A stretch of DNA of 37,563 nucleotides from a candidate division Zixibacteria bacterium RBG_16_53_22 (GCA_001775395.1 MEWP01000121.1:1-37563), one strand, 5' to 3'; counted from the first letter of the stretch, positions 6,931 to 16,223 are shown. Notes: generated by a model from the letters alone, not told the origin. Translations and numbers: made by a program.

Positions 6931-8238
6931 ATGTCACTACCCATCGTCGCCATAGTTGGCCGGCCCAACGTCGGCAAATCGACCCTGTTCAACCGCCTGG
7001 TAAGAACACACCAAGCCATTGTCGATAACATGCCCGGCGTCACTCGCGACCGCCTCTACCGCCCCACTAATTGGAACGGCGTCGATTTCATGCTGGTCGA
7101 TACCGGTGGGCTACTGGTCAACGCCGGTGATCCCCTGGCCGCCAGCGTCACCGAGCAGGCTCGCATCGCCATCGAGCAGGCCGATGTCGTCGTCTTTCTT
7201 CTTGACACCAAGGTCGGGGTCCAGGATGAGGACCAGCAGATCGCCCGCGAGCTTTTGCGCGCCCGCAAGAAAGTCATTATCGTCCCCAACAAATCCGATA
7301 CGTCCAATGACGAGATCGACGCCAACGAGTTCTACTCGCTTGGAATTGGTGAAGTCTACCCCGTCTCTGCCGCCAACGGGCGGAATATTGGCGAGCTATT
7401 GGATGCAATCGCGAATATGTTGCCTAAAGGCGTTACCGACGAATTCGCGGAGGATACCAAGGTGGCCATCGTGGGACGGCCCAATGTCGGCAAGTCATCG
7501 CTGATCAACGCCATGACCGGCAAGAATGTCACCATCGTGGCGCCGATCCCCGGCACCACCCGCGATGCCATCGACACCAGATTCGAAATCGAAGGCGACA
7601 AGTACCTCTTGATCGATACCGCAGGCCTCAAGAAAAAGAATATCTACAAGGACAACCTGGAATTCTATACAACCCTGCGTACTTTGCGCGCCATCTCGCG
7701 CTGCGATATCGCCGTCGTTGTGCTCGATAGCATCGATGGCCTGGTAGTGGGCGATCTGCGTATCGCGACCGAGGCGGCCGACCTCTTTAAGGGGCTGATC
7801 TTCGTTGTCAACAAGTGGGATATCTACGAGAAGGACGAGAACTCGGCCGATGAAATCAGAAAAGCAATCGCCGAGAAGGCCCCGCTTTTCTCCTATGTGC
7901 CGGTCCTTTTTGTTTCGGCCAAAACCGGCCTGCGCGTGCACAAGGTCTGGGAGGCGATCCGACAAGTGGCCGAAGAGCGCAAGAAGCGTATCCCCACTGC
8001 CGAGCTCAACAAGTTCGTGACCGAGCTTGTCGAAAGTACCCCGCCGCCGGCCAGGGGGGGACGATTCATCCGCATATTCTACGTGACACAGCCTGAGGGC
8101 GACCCGCCGACCCTCGTTTTTTTCTCGAACCACCCAAAATATATCGAAATCCCCTATATGCGGTTTCTGGAAAACCGGATCAGGGAACGATACGGCTTTG
8201 TGGGGACGCCGCTGAAATTCATTTTCAAGGCGAAATAA
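6931..8238 (+). CDS. der: Ribosome biogenesis GTPase Der (EngA)
   Basis: This 435-aa tandem GTPase acts in 50S subunit assembly. Two G domains are visible: GRPNVGKS at residues 10-17 with DTGG and NKSD, and a second GRPNVGKS near 180 with DTAGLKKK and NKWD. A C-terminal KH-like domain follows (PEGDPPTLVFFSNHPKYI), ending in a basic tail. Length and domain order match the family. The ATG at 6931 gives the conserved start MSLPIVAIVGRPNVGKS. No Shine-Dalgarno is present and a strong promoter ends six bases before the ATG, so the mRNA is probably leaderless. Confidence 0.96.
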   Translation: MSLPIVAIVGRPNVGKSTLFNRLVRTHQAIVDNMPGVTRDRLYRPTNWNGVDFMLVDTGGLLVNAGDPLAASVTEQARIAIEQADVVVFLLDTKVGVQDEDQQIARELLRARKKVIIVPNKSDTSNDEIDANEFYSLGIGEVYPVSAANGRNIGELLDAIANMLPKGVTDEFAEDTKVAIVGRPNVGKSSLINAMTGKNVTIVAPIPGTTRDAIDTRFEIEGDKYLLIDTAGLKKKNIYKDNLEFYTTLRTLRAISRCDIAVVVLDSIDGLVVGDLRIATEAADLFKGLIFVVNKWDIYEKDENSADEIRKAIAEKAPLFSYVPVLFVSAKTGLRVHKVWEAIRQVAEERKKRIPTAELNKFVTELVESTPPPARGGRFIRIFYVTQPEGDPPTLVFFSNHPKYIEIPYMRFLENRIRERYGFVGTPLKFIFKAK

Positions 8239-8291
8239 CGAATGAGGATAGATTGCGACGCCGACATTGAATTATATACAACAATTCCATA

Positions 8292-8333
8292 TCCCTCAGG
8301 ATGGAAGCGTCTTTTCAGCGACATCCTGAGGGA
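8292..8333. repeat. Palindrome with 12-bp arms and 18-nt loop
   Basis: TCCCTCAGGATG (8292-8303) and CATCCTGAGGGA (8322-8333) are perfectly complementary, between der and plsY. No T-run follows. A structure with a loop of the same length and a shared CAGG / CCTG core lies at 30603-30640. Confidence 0.75.
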
Positions 8334-8346
8334 CCTGTTCTAAAGT

Positions 8347-8976
8347 ATGATTACGATTCTTGCAGTTGCAGTCATCGGCTTTCTGCTCGGCTCGATCCCG
8401 ACAGGGGTCTGGGCCGGCCTGGCATTCAAGAAGATAGATATCCGTCAGCATGGCTCGAAATCGACAGGCGCCACCAATGTTTTCCGGGTGCTGGGGGCCA
8501 AACTGGCCGTCGGCGTTTTGGTCGTTGACGTTGCCAAGGGGTTCCTGGCCGCCTATGTTGGCTCGCGCCTTGATTTCGGCGATACGCTTCTGACATCGAA
8601 CCAACTGGCGATGGTCGCAGGCGTAGCTGCCATTATCGGGCACCTCTTCCCGATTTTCGCGCGATTCAAAGGCGGCAAGGGAGTAGCCACCGGGGCCGGC
8701 ATGCTCCTGTTTCTGGCGCCGCCGGAGATCGGATTCGCCGTTCTGATATTCGTCATCACGGTCTGGTTGACACGGCTAGTTTCGCTGGGCTCAATACTGG
8801 CGACCTTTTTCATCTCGATTTCCTTAATCCTCGAAAAGTATTATTTTGGCTTTCCCCTCGGTAATGAGATGATAGGCCTGGCCGTCGGCCTCCTGGCGAT
8901 TATCATCTTCACGCACCGGGCCAATATTAACCGGCTCTTGCATGGGCAGGAAAACCGATTCGGGGCAAAATCATGA
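8347..8976 (+). CDS. plsY: Glycerol-3-phosphate acyltransferase PlsY
   Basis: This 209-aa multi-spanning protein transfers acyl from acyl-phosphate to glycerol-3-phosphate, the first step of phospholipid synthesis. The family motifs are visible: GSIPTG near residues 15-20, a GSKSTGATNVFR block in place of the usual GSGNPGATN, and FKGGKGVATGAG. About five hydrophobic segments span the sequence. The stop overlaps the start of gpsA (ATGA), which pairs acyl acceptor synthesis with its use. The Shine-Dalgarno is weak. Confidence 0.93.
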   Translation: MITILAVAVIGFLLGSIPTGVWAGLAFKKIDIRQHGSKSTGATNVFRVLGAKLAVGVLVVDVAKGFLAAYVGSRLDFGDTLLTSNQLAMVAGVAAIIGHLFPIFARFKGGKGVATGAGMLLFLAPPEIGFAVLIFVITVWLTRLVSLGSILATFFISISLILEKYYFGFPLGNEMIGLAVGLLAIIIFTHRANINRLLHGQENRFGAKS

Positions 8977-9989
8977 ATCAAAAAACCGCAGGCGTACTGG
9001 GGGCCGGTGGATGGGGAGTCGCATTAGCCAATCTCCTTTGCGCCAAGGGGCATGCCGTCAGGCTCTGGGAGTTTGACAGCCGGGCAGCGGACAACTTGCG
9101 AGTTAGGAGAGCTCTTCCCAAGAAACTCCCCGGTATCACGCTTTCTTCGGATATCCTCGTCACCAATGATATCACCGAAGCCACTGACGATGCCGACTTC
9201 ATCTGCCTGGTGGTGCCGTCCCAAACTATGCGCTCGGTCGGGCAGTTGCTCAACAAGTCGAATCTGTCCAAGCGGCCGATACTTGTCAATCTTTCCAAGG
9301 GGATCGAGGTCGGAACGCTGAAGCGCATGTCGGAGGTGCTGCGCGAGACGGTCGACCCGGGAAACTATGGCGGGATCGGCACTCTATCCGGCCCGTCGCA
9401 CGCCGAGGAGGTCGCCCGTAACATCCCCACCGCGGTGGTGGCCGCCTCGGAAAGCGAACAGGCGGCGGCGGCGGTACAGGAGCTATTCATCACGCCGCGA
9501 TTCCGTGTCTACACCACTACCGACATACTCGGGGTGGAACTCGCCGGTTCGCTCAAGAACATCGTTGCCCTGGCCGCCGGCATGCTTGATGGCCTCGGCA
9601 TGGGCGATAACACCCGCGGCGCCCTTTTAACACGCGGCCTGGCTGAGATCGCCCGCATGGGCAAGAAACTTGGCGCCGACCCCTTGACTTTCTCCGGCCT
9701 GTCCGGAGTCGGCGATCTGGTGACCACCTGTCTCTCGCGCCACTCGCGCAACCGCTTCGTCGGCGAGCAAATAGGCCTGGGACGCAAACTGGATGCAGTC
9801 TTGTCGCATATGACCATGGTGGCCGAGGGGGTCGAGACGACCAGGTCGGGATACGCTCTTTCCGCGAAACATGATATCGAGATGCCGATAACGGCGCAGG
9901 TCTATAAGGTGCTTTTCGAGGGCAAGTCGCCATTGGAGGCCATAAACGACCTGATGGTCCGCGATCCCAAGGCCGAGAGCATGCGGTGA
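8973..9989 (+). CDS. gpsA: NAD(P)H-dependent glycerol-3-phosphate dehydrogenase
   Basis: The 338-aa enzyme reduces dihydroxyacetone phosphate to sn-glycerol-3-phosphate. A Rossmann fold opens the protein (GAGGWG at residues 10-15). The catalytic lysine lies in GSLKNIVALAAG, and the C-terminal helical domain holds TRGLAEIARMG and FSGLSGVGDLVTTC. Length is typical. It overlaps plsY by 4 bp and supplies that enzyme's substrate. The next gene starts 122 nt downstream after a separate promoter. Confidence 0.96.
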   Translation: MNQKTAGVLGAGGWGVALANLLCAKGHAVRLWEFDSRAADNLRVRRALPKKLPGITLSSDILVTNDITEATDDADFICLVVPSQTMRSVGQLLNKSNLSKRPILVNLSKGIEVGTLKRMSEVLRETVDPGNYGGIGTLSGPSHAEEVARNIPTAVVAASESEQAAAAVQELFITPRFRVYTTTDILGVELAGSLKNIVALAAGMLDGLGMGDNTRGALLTRGLAEIARMGKKLGADPLTFSGLSGVGDLVTTCLSRHSRNRFVGEQIGLGRKLDAVLSHMTMVAEGVETTRSGYALSAKHDIEMPITAQVYKVLFEGKSPLEAINDLMVRDPKAESMR

Positions 9990-10036
9990 TGGCGGTCTTT
10001 CGGCAGAAAATTCCTTGCAAGCCCGGCTAATTTCTA

Positions 10037-10065
10037 TGATATTTACCGTTTAATAAGTGTATAAT
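10037..10065 (+). promoter_or_regulatory. Putative promoter of the xseB-dxs-nadK-recN-pgsA operon
   Basis: A perfect TATAAT -10 (10060-10065) lies in the AT-rich gap after gpsA. The best -35 at 17 bp is a weak TGATAT (10037-10042). Confidence 0.4.
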
Positions 10066-10111
10066 ATATTCTGTTCGCGCGGATTAGCGCAGACGGGGGT
10101 CGCGATATTAC

Positions 10112-10372
10112 ATGACCGCAAAAAAGGGAAAGCAGACAAGCGTCGATTTCGAAAAATCGATGCAGGAGCTCGAGAAGATCGTTAACGATCTCGAATCGGG
10201 CCAATTCACACTGGAAGAATCGATCAACGCCTTCGAAAGGGGCATCGAGCTCTCCAAGGTATGCCAGAAAAGGCTCGAGGCCGCCGAGGAAAGGGTAAAG
10301 AAAGTCCTCGAAAAAGCCGGCGGCGAAATCGGCCTGGAGCTTTTCGAGGAAGAGGAAAATTCTAATGGATAA
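10112..10372 (+). CDS. xseB: Exodeoxyribonuclease VII small subunit
   Basis: The 86-aa helical protein matches XseB, the small subunit of exonuclease VII, which degrades single-stranded DNA. The typical core DFEKSMQELEKIVNDLESG and the FERGIELSKVCQKRLE helix are present. The large subunit gene xseA is not in the window. The 3' end overlaps dxs by 8 bp, an arrangement also seen in other bacteria where xseB leads a dxs-recN cluster. Confidence 0.92.
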   Translation: MTAKKGKQTSVDFEKSMQELEKIVNDLESGQFTLEESINAFERGIELSKVCQKRLEAAEERVKKVLEKAGGEIGLELFEEEENSNG

Positions 10373-12272
10373 GTTTCTGCCTCTCGTCGATTCACCGGCA
10401 GATTTGAAAAAATTGAAAATGGACGATTTGCCATTCCTCGCCGAGGAGATCAGGGAACTGATCCTCGATGTCGTTTCGACCAACGGCGGGCATTTAGGGG
10501 CCAACCTCGGCTCGGTGGAGCTGATAACGGCGCTCCACTATATTTACGACACCCCCAAAGATACAATCGTCTACGACGTCAGCCATCAAACCTACCCCCA
10601 TAAGATTCTAACCGGACGCAAGGACCGTTTTCACACAATCAGGCAGGCCGGCGGCCTCTCGGGCTTTTGCGTCCGAAAGGAATCGGAGTATGATGCTTTC
10701 GGCGCCGGGCACGCCTGCACCGCCCTCTCGGCGGCTCTGGGATTTGCCACCGCGCGCGATTTGGCGGGCAAGGACCATAGGGTCATCGCCGTTGTCGGCG
10801 ATGGCTCCCTGACCGGCGGCATGGCCTGGGAGGGCTTAAACCAAATCGGCGCCTCCGGAAGAAATCTGCTGGTTGTTCTGAACGATAATAACATGTCGAT
10901 TTCCAAGAACGTTGGCGCCATCTCCAAGTACCTGACCGAGATACTGGCCGACGAACCGTATAATAAGCTCAAGAACGAAGTCTGGCGCCTTTCAGGCTTG
11001 CTGCCCAAGCATGAAAAGGTGCGCCACGCCATTGCCGCCCTCGATGAATCGATCAAAGGCATTGTCGTCCCCGGCATCGTTTTCGAAAAATTCGGCTTTC
11101 GCTATTTCGGCCCTATCGACGGCCATGACGTAAAGCTGTTGGTCAAGACGCTGGGGCATATCAAGAACCTTCCCGGCCCGAAAATCCTGCACGTCATCAC
11201 GGTCAAGGGCAAGGGGTATAGTTTTGCCGAGAACGACTCGCTTCGCTTGCACGGCGTCCCCAAATTCGACAAGGTCACCGGCAAAACGCTATCCATGAGC
11301 AAATCACTGCCTTATACCAAGGTCTTCGGCGAAACAATGGCTCATCTGGCGGGGGTCAATCAATCAATTTGCGCCATTACTGCCGCCATGTGCAGCGGTA
11401 CGGGCCTGGAGAAATTCTCCCGAGAATATCCGGCCCGCTTCTTCGATGTCGGCATCGCCGAACAGCACGGCGCCACTTTCTCGGCCGGGCTGGCCGCGGG
11501 TGGCCTCAAACCATTCTATGCGGTCTATTCGACATTCCTGCAGCGCGGTTTCGACCAGGTTATTCATGATATCGCCCTGCAGAATCTCCCCGTGGTCTTC
11601 TGCATGGACCGCGCCGGCCTGGTTGGTGACGACGGCCCCACGCATCATGGCTGTTTCGATATCTCCTATCTGCGTGCTGTCCCCAACATCGTCATCTTCG
11701 CGCCCAAGGATGGCCGCGAATTGCGCGACTCCCTGATGCTGGCCTCTGTTTATAAGGACGGCCCTTTCGCCATACGATACCCGCGCGGCAACGTTCCCGA
11801 GGATTCGGTCGAGATGGCGTTCCGGCCGCTCGAACTCGGCAGCTGGGAGGTCATGCGCGAGGGCGCCGACATCGCTATTCTGGCGGTCGGCACCATGGTC
11901 TACGAGGCCTGGAAAGCCGCCGACATGCTGACCAAAGATGGCCTCAGCGCCCGCGTGATCAACGCCCGCTTCATCCGTCCGATGGATCAGGAAATATTGG
12001 CGGATACATGCGCCAAATTCGATAAAATCGTGACTGTATGTGAAAACGCCGTTCATGGAGGTTTTGGAGACGGTGTCCTGGAGTGGATGGTTGAGAACGG
12101 TATCGAGGGCAAATCGATCAAGATCATGGGCATTCCTGATACCTTTATCGAGCACGGTTCGCGCGAGGCTCTGCTTCACGGCATCGGCCTTGACGCCGAA
12201 GGCATTGCCATGGCCGCGCTGGAACTTCATCAGCGTACCAGGATCAGGACCGGAACCAAGAAGATTAATTGA
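10365..12272 (+). CDS. dxs: 1-deoxy-D-xylulose-5-phosphate synthase
   Basis: The 635-aa thiamine-diphosphate enzyme condenses pyruvate with glyceraldehyde 3-phosphate, entering the MEP isoprenoid pathway. It has the full DXS layout: GAGHACTALSAALGFA, the TPP motif GDGSLTGGMAWEGLN, a transketolase pyrimidine domain (FDVGIAEQHGATFSAGLA), then the C-terminal domain. The start lies within xseB, where GAGGAA serves as ribosome-binding site. The stop overlaps the TTG start of nadK (TTGA). Nothing is missing. Confidence 0.96.
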   Translation: MDKFLPLVDSPADLKKLKMDDLPFLAEEIRELILDVVSTNGGHLGANLGSVELITALHYIYDTPKDTIVYDVSHQTYPHKILTGRKDRFHTIRQAGGLSGFCVRKESEYDAFGAGHACTALSAALGFATARDLAGKDHRVIAVVGDGSLTGGMAWEGLNQIGASGRNLLVVLNDNNMSISKNVGAISKYLTEILADEPYNKLKNEVWRLSGLLPKHEKVRHAIAALDESIKGIVVPGIVFEKFGFRYFGPIDGHDVKLLVKTLGHIKNLPGPKILHVITVKGKGYSFAENDSLRLHGVPKFDKVTGKTLSMSKSLPYTKVFGETMAHLAGVNQSICAITAAMCSGTGLEKFSREYPARFFDVGIAEQHGATFSAGLAAGGLKPFYAVYSTFLQRGFDQVIHDIALQNLPVVFCMDRAGLVGDDGPTHHGCFDISYLRAVPNIVIFAPKDGRELRDSLMLASVYKDGPFAIRYPRGNVPEDSVEMAFRPLELGSWEVMREGADIAILAVGTMVYEAWKAADMLTKDGLSARVINARFIRPMDQEILADTCAKFDKIVTVCENAVHGGFGDGVLEWMVENGIEGKSIKIMGIPDTFIEHGSREALLHGIGLDAEGIAMAALELHQRTRIRTGTKKIN

Positions 12273-13129
12273 AAACAATCGGCATCACGGTCCATATCGA
12301 TCGTCCCCTGATTAAGGAAACGACCGAACGTATCGTTCGCTGGAGCGAAAAGAATGGCCTGAAATGCCTGATCTGTGTCGACCTGGTCGACTCCACAGCT
12401 AAGAATGATTCTCCCATGGTCAGGGAGGATATCTGCAGGGAGTGCGAGGCTATCGTTACGCTGGGTGGCGACGGCTCCATGTTGGCCTCCGCCAGGGCTT
12501 TCGGCAAGTACGGTATCCCCATTCTCGGAATAAATCTTGGCAAACTCGGGTTCCTGACCGAGGTCGCCCAGAATCAGGTCGAGGAAGCGCTGACCAGGCT
12601 AAAGGAAGATCGGTACGAGATCGATGAACGCATGGCGCTGGAGGCCTTGATCCCCGGCCGTCCAGGATTAATGGCGCTTAACGACGTCGTGGTCGACCAT
12701 GGCGGCGCCTTCAAGCTGACCAAGATTGACTTGCTTTCGAATAATGTGTTTGTTTGCCCTTATGATGCCGACGGCCTCGTGGTCTCCACTCCTACCGGTT
12801 CGACCGCATACTCTTTGTCGGTCGGCGGCCCTGTGGTTCACCCTGCTATCGAGGCCATCGCGGTCAGCCCTATCTCGCCGCACACTTTGACTCTTCGAAC
12901 CATAATATTCCCGCCCGATGTTGTCCTGACTGTGCGCTCAGGTACCGAGGAAATGAAGCTCCGCGTGGCCGTCGACGGCCAGTTGGCTGGAGAGCTCGAA
13001 CTCGGCCAGGAGATTTCCATTCGTAAGGCGGATTACAAATTGAAATTGATAAAATTGGAAATCAAATCATATTACGAGGTCCTGCGAACCAAGCTCAATT
13101 GGGGAGCCAGGCCGATGTATAACTCCTGA
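12269..13129 (+). CDS. nadK: NAD kinase
   Basis: The 286-aa enzyme phosphorylates NAD to NADP. The family motifs are in order: TLGGDGSMLASARAF, NLGKLGFLTEV, and DGLVVSTPTGSTAYSLSVGG. The start is a TTG at 12269, since no in-frame ATG precedes the N-terminal ITVHIDRP block; it overlaps the dxs stop as TTGA, implying translational coupling. The gene is joined to recN by a TGATG junction. Confidence 0.94.
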   Translation: MKTIGITVHIDRPLIKETTERIVRWSEKNGLKCLICVDLVDSTAKNDSPMVREDICRECEAIVTLGGDGSMLASARAFGKYGIPILGINLGKLGFLTEVAQNQVEEALTRLKEDRYEIDERMALEALIPGRPGLMALNDVVVDHGGAFKLTKIDLLSNNVFVCPYDADGLVVSTPTGSTAYSLSVGGPVVHPAIEAIAVSPISPHTLTLRTIIFPPDVVLTVRSGTEEMKLRVAVDGQLAGELELGQEISIRKADYKLKLIKLEIKSYYEVLRTKLNWGARPMYNS

Positions 13130-14841
13130 TGCTCGCTCGTCTTCATATAGAAAATTTCGCGCTCATAGATAACTTGGACATCGAATTTGGCGAGGACCTC
13201 AATGTCCTTACCGGGGCTACCGGCGCCGGCAAATCGATCATCGTCGGGGCCCTCGACATCATACTCGGCGGCCGCGGCTCGGAGGAAATCATTCGCACCG
13301 GCGCTGATTCTTGTATTGTCGAGGCCGAGTTCCGCGTGCTCGACAGGCATTTCATGGCCGGCCTTAATGATTCATATGGCATAAACCTTGACGGTGACTC
13401 ATTGATTATCAGGCGCGAATACAAGCGTCGGGGCGGTGGCCGGGCTTTCATCGAAAGCTCCCAGGTGCCGGTTTCCACACTTAAGGACATCGCCGGTCAA
13501 TTGGCGGATATACTCGGCCAGCACTCGCATCAAACCCTGCTCGATCCCGCCACCCATTGCAGCTACCTCGACCAATTTGCCGGCCTTGAAAACAAAGTCG
13601 ACGATCTGCGTGCGCTGTATAATCGGGCCGCGCAACTGCGTGACGAGCTCCTGGCCTCCGACAAGATTGCCAGAGAAATAGGCGACAGGATCGATTTACT
13701 TACATTCCAGATCAACGAAATCGAGCGTTCTAAATTGAAATCCGGCGAGGAAGAAAGGCTCAGGGAGGAAAGGAAGCTGCTCGAAAACAGCCGGCGCATC
13801 CGAGAGGCCGCCGATTGGGCGGTGCGATCCATTCAAGATGAGGAAGGCTCGGCAGTCGATAAAATCGGCCAGGCCGAGAAGAGCCTGGGCGCCATTGCCG
13901 AAACCAGCGAGGCCGTCAAGAAAATAATCGACGCCCTTAAAATTGCAGCCGATACGCTTGGTGATTCGGTCATGGAATTAAAGAACCTGGTGGAGCGTCT
14001 GGATGTCGATCCTGCCCGGCTGGAGGAAATCAACGACAGGCTGGCCGAGCTATTCCGCCTTAAAAAAAAGTACGGCCCAACCATCGATGATATCTTGGCA
14101 TATATGAACAAATCGGCGGCCGAGATGGACGATCTCAAAGCCCGCCAGGCCGACTCCAAGACAATTCAGGAGCGCTACGATAAGTCGATTATTGAATTAA
14201 ATCGGTTGGCCGCAGAAATTTCGGCCGCCCGAAATAAAGCTGTTCCTCAACTGGAAAAGCTGGTCATCGAAAAGCTCATTCAGATGGGCGTGCCCAAGGC
14301 TCAGTTCGTCATCCGGATCGGTTATGCCGATAACGAAAAAGGTCTATATGAAATTAATGGCAGGCGTCTGGCCGGCGATGCCATTGGGTTCGATATTATC
14401 GAATTCCAGTTCTGCGCCAATCCCGGCGAAGGTCTCAAGCCCCTGGCCAGGATAGCCTCGGGTGGGGAAATCTCGCGTGTCATGCTGGCCTTGAAAAACG
14501 CCTTTCTCAAGAAGAAGGAGACCGCCTGCGAGGTGTTCGACGAGATTGACGTTGGCATTTCCGGCGAGGTTGCCACCAAAGTGGGGCGTCAACTGAAGGA
14601 GTTGTCGCGAAAGCATCAAGTTATCTGCATTACGCATCTGGCTCAGATAGCCTCGATGGCGGATCATCATTTCAGAGTTTTCAAATCAACCTCCAGGGGA
14701 CGGGCCGTCACCCGCGTTCAACCTCTCGATCGCAAGGAGCGGGTCAGGGAGATCGCCAGCCTGATTTCGGGGGAGAAGATCACCCAAAAATCCATCGCCG
14801 GTGCCGAGGAGCTCCTGGCAAGCGCCGGCGACGCCGTGTAG
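13129..14841 (+). CDS. recN: DNA repair protein RecN
   Basis: The 570-aa SMC-like ATPase acts in double-strand break repair. The N-terminal head holds the Walker A GATGAGKS (residues 29-36), where the family usually has GETGAGKS. A charged coiled-coil region spans roughly 170-380. The C-terminal head has the signature ASGGEISRVMLALK and Walker B EVFDEIDVGISG. Length is normal. It shares its first base with the nadK stop. Linkage to nadK is common. The Glu-to-Ala change beside the P-loop is the only oddity. Confidence 0.95.
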   Translation: MLARLHIENFALIDNLDIEFGEDLNVLTGATGAGKSIIVGALDIILGGRGSEEIIRTGADSCIVEAEFRVLDRHFMAGLNDSYGINLDGDSLIIRREYKRRGGGRAFIESSQVPVSTLKDIAGQLADILGQHSHQTLLDPATHCSYLDQFAGLENKVDDLRALYNRAAQLRDELLASDKIAREIGDRIDLLTFQINEIERSKLKSGEEERLREERKLLENSRRIREAADWAVRSIQDEEGSAVDKIGQAEKSLGAIAETSEAVKKIIDALKIAADTLGDSVMELKNLVERLDVDPARLEEINDRLAELFRLKKKYGPTIDDILAYMNKSAAEMDDLKARQADSKTIQERYDKSIIELNRLAAEISAARNKAVPQLEKLVIEKLIQMGVPKAQFVIRIGYADNEKGLYEINGRRLAGDAIGFDIIEFQFCANPGEGLKPLARIASGGEISRVMLALKNAFLKKKETACEVFDEIDVGISGEVATKVGRQLKELSRKHQVICITHLAQIASMADHHFRVFKSTSRGRAVTRVQPLDRKERVREIASLISGEKITQKSIAGAEELLASAGDAV

Positions 14842-14844
14842 CCG

Positions 14845-15378
14845 ATGAATTGGCTCAAGTCCAACATGCCGAATATACTTTCAGCCAGCCGCCTGGTATT
14901 GATAATACCGTTTGTATTTGCGCTGGCCCATGACAACTACCTCTGGCTTGCCATAGTCACTGCCATCATCGTTGTCTCGGATTATCTCGATGGTTACCTG
15001 GCGCGCCGCCTCGGAGCCGTATCCGATACCGGCAAGGTCCTCGACCCCCTGGCCGACAAGATTTGCACCGCCGTGGCTGCCCTCGCTATGGTTCAATTTC
15101 GCGATTTCCCAGTATGGCTGTTAGGGGCCCTGGTGGCCAGGGACATTATTATTCTTCTGGTTGGATTGGTAATACTAAAATCCAAACGCGTCGTGCCTGT
15201 CTCGAACTTGATCGGCCGTGTAACCATGGGGATAATGACGGCCTGTTTCGTGATATACCTGTTCGATTTCCGGCCCTTGAAATCGCCGTCGGCTTATCTT
15301 ACGTTAATAATGATGATAGTATCGTTGCTGTCGTATGGCCGCAACGGTATCAGGACTTTCGCGCGCCATCCGGTCTGA
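14845..15378 (+). CDS. pgsA: CDP-diacylglycerol-glycerol-3-phosphate 3-phosphatidyltransferase
   Basis: The 177-aa membrane enzyme makes phosphatidylglycerol phosphate from CDP-diacylglycerol and glycerol-3-phosphate. The CDP-alcohol phosphotransferase signature D-G-x2-A-R-x8-G-x3-D-x3-D is complete from DGYLARRLG to GKVLDPLADK. Several hydrophobic helices follow. The N-terminus MNWLKSNMPNILSASRL is typical. It starts three bases after the recN stop and closes the operon. PgsA is preferred over other CDP-alcohol transferases on length and N-terminus. Confidence 0.9.
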   Translation: MNWLKSNMPNILSASRLVLIIPFVFALAHDNYLWLAIVTAIIVVSDYLDGYLARRLGAVSDTGKVLDPLADKICTAVAALAMVQFRDFPVWLLGALVARDIIILLVGLVILKSKRVVPVSNLIGRVTMGIMTACFVIYLFDFRPLKSPSAYLTLIMMIVSLLSYGRNGIRTFARHPV

Positions 15379-15462
15379 CACGGCGGCAATCTCGCGGCGG
15401 CGCGAAAAAATGCAACAATGGCCCGGCGAATCGAGTAAACTATCTTGAGGATAGGAGGCTTA

Positions 15463-16128
15463 ATGAAAAAAGTGGTAATGTTTGTGGGCTTGGTTTTTCT
15501 TGTTCTTGCATCATCGGCGCTCGCCAAAAAGGAAAAGACCGTCACGCGCCAGGATACCGTGGTAACCGATAGCAAATATGGTTATTCATTCGTGGTCGAC
15601 AATAACTGGAAGGTCAAGGATTTCAAGGAACCCAGCGTCGAGAGAGCCTTTCTCGAGAAGAAAAACTACTCGGTGAACCGCGAGGCCCAGGCTTTCGGCG
15701 GCGACTACACCATCCCGACCGTCGTCATCTTCGCCCAGGAATTCAATGGCGCCGTCGGCGATTTCGAGGCCCTGCTTAGAAAGAGTCTCGATGAGCACAG
15801 TTCCGACAACGAAATTATCCAGAAATTAAACCTCCTGCGCGACAGCGAGTATGTCATATCGAACGATCTGGTTATCGATTCCAAACCTGCTCGACAGGTG
15901 TTCCTCAAGCGCAATTACAAGCGGCTGCTGTCTCCCAACGCCTACTCCAGCGAATCCCGAGTCGAGCGCCAGGCCGAGCGTTTCATAAACGACCACGAGG
16001 TGCATGAGCTGTTTCTTATCAAAATTGATAATATGCTCTATGTCTTTCAAGCCTTCTGCGAGCGCGAATTCTTCGCCAAGGAAAACAGGGATGAATTCGA
16101 GTCGATAGCCAACTCCCTGAAATTTTAG
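15463..16128 (+). CDS. Exported protein, unknown function
   Basis: The 221-aa product has a clear Sec signal (MKKVVMFVGLVFLVLASSALA), then a compact domain that starts DSKYGYSFVVDNNWKV and ends with FESIANSLKF. That opening and ending recall small PsbP/Mog1-like domains, but this is only a resemblance in pattern. No cysteine pair or lipobox is present. The ATG at 15463 is preferred to one at 15445 because AGGAGG is directly upstream. The gene lies alone between pgsA and the lapA promoter. Confidence 0.7.
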   Translation: MKKVVMFVGLVFLVLASSALAKKEKTVTRQDTVVTDSKYGYSFVVDNNWKVKDFKEPSVERAFLEKKNYSVNREAQAFGGDYTIPTVVIFAQEFNGAVGDFEALLRKSLDEHSSDNEIIQKLNLLRDSEYVISNDLVIDSKPARQVFLKRNYKRLLSPNAYSSESRVERQAERFINDHEVHELFLIKIDNMLYVFQAFCEREFFAKENRDEFESIANSLKF

Positions 16129-16223
16129 AATTCGCGCATGGCCCGGATTGTCTGGTTGAGAGGGGAGCAACGAATATCCCTCAAAACTTATGTTTTTGGG
16201 GAAACTCCCGGCCAGCTTTCCTG

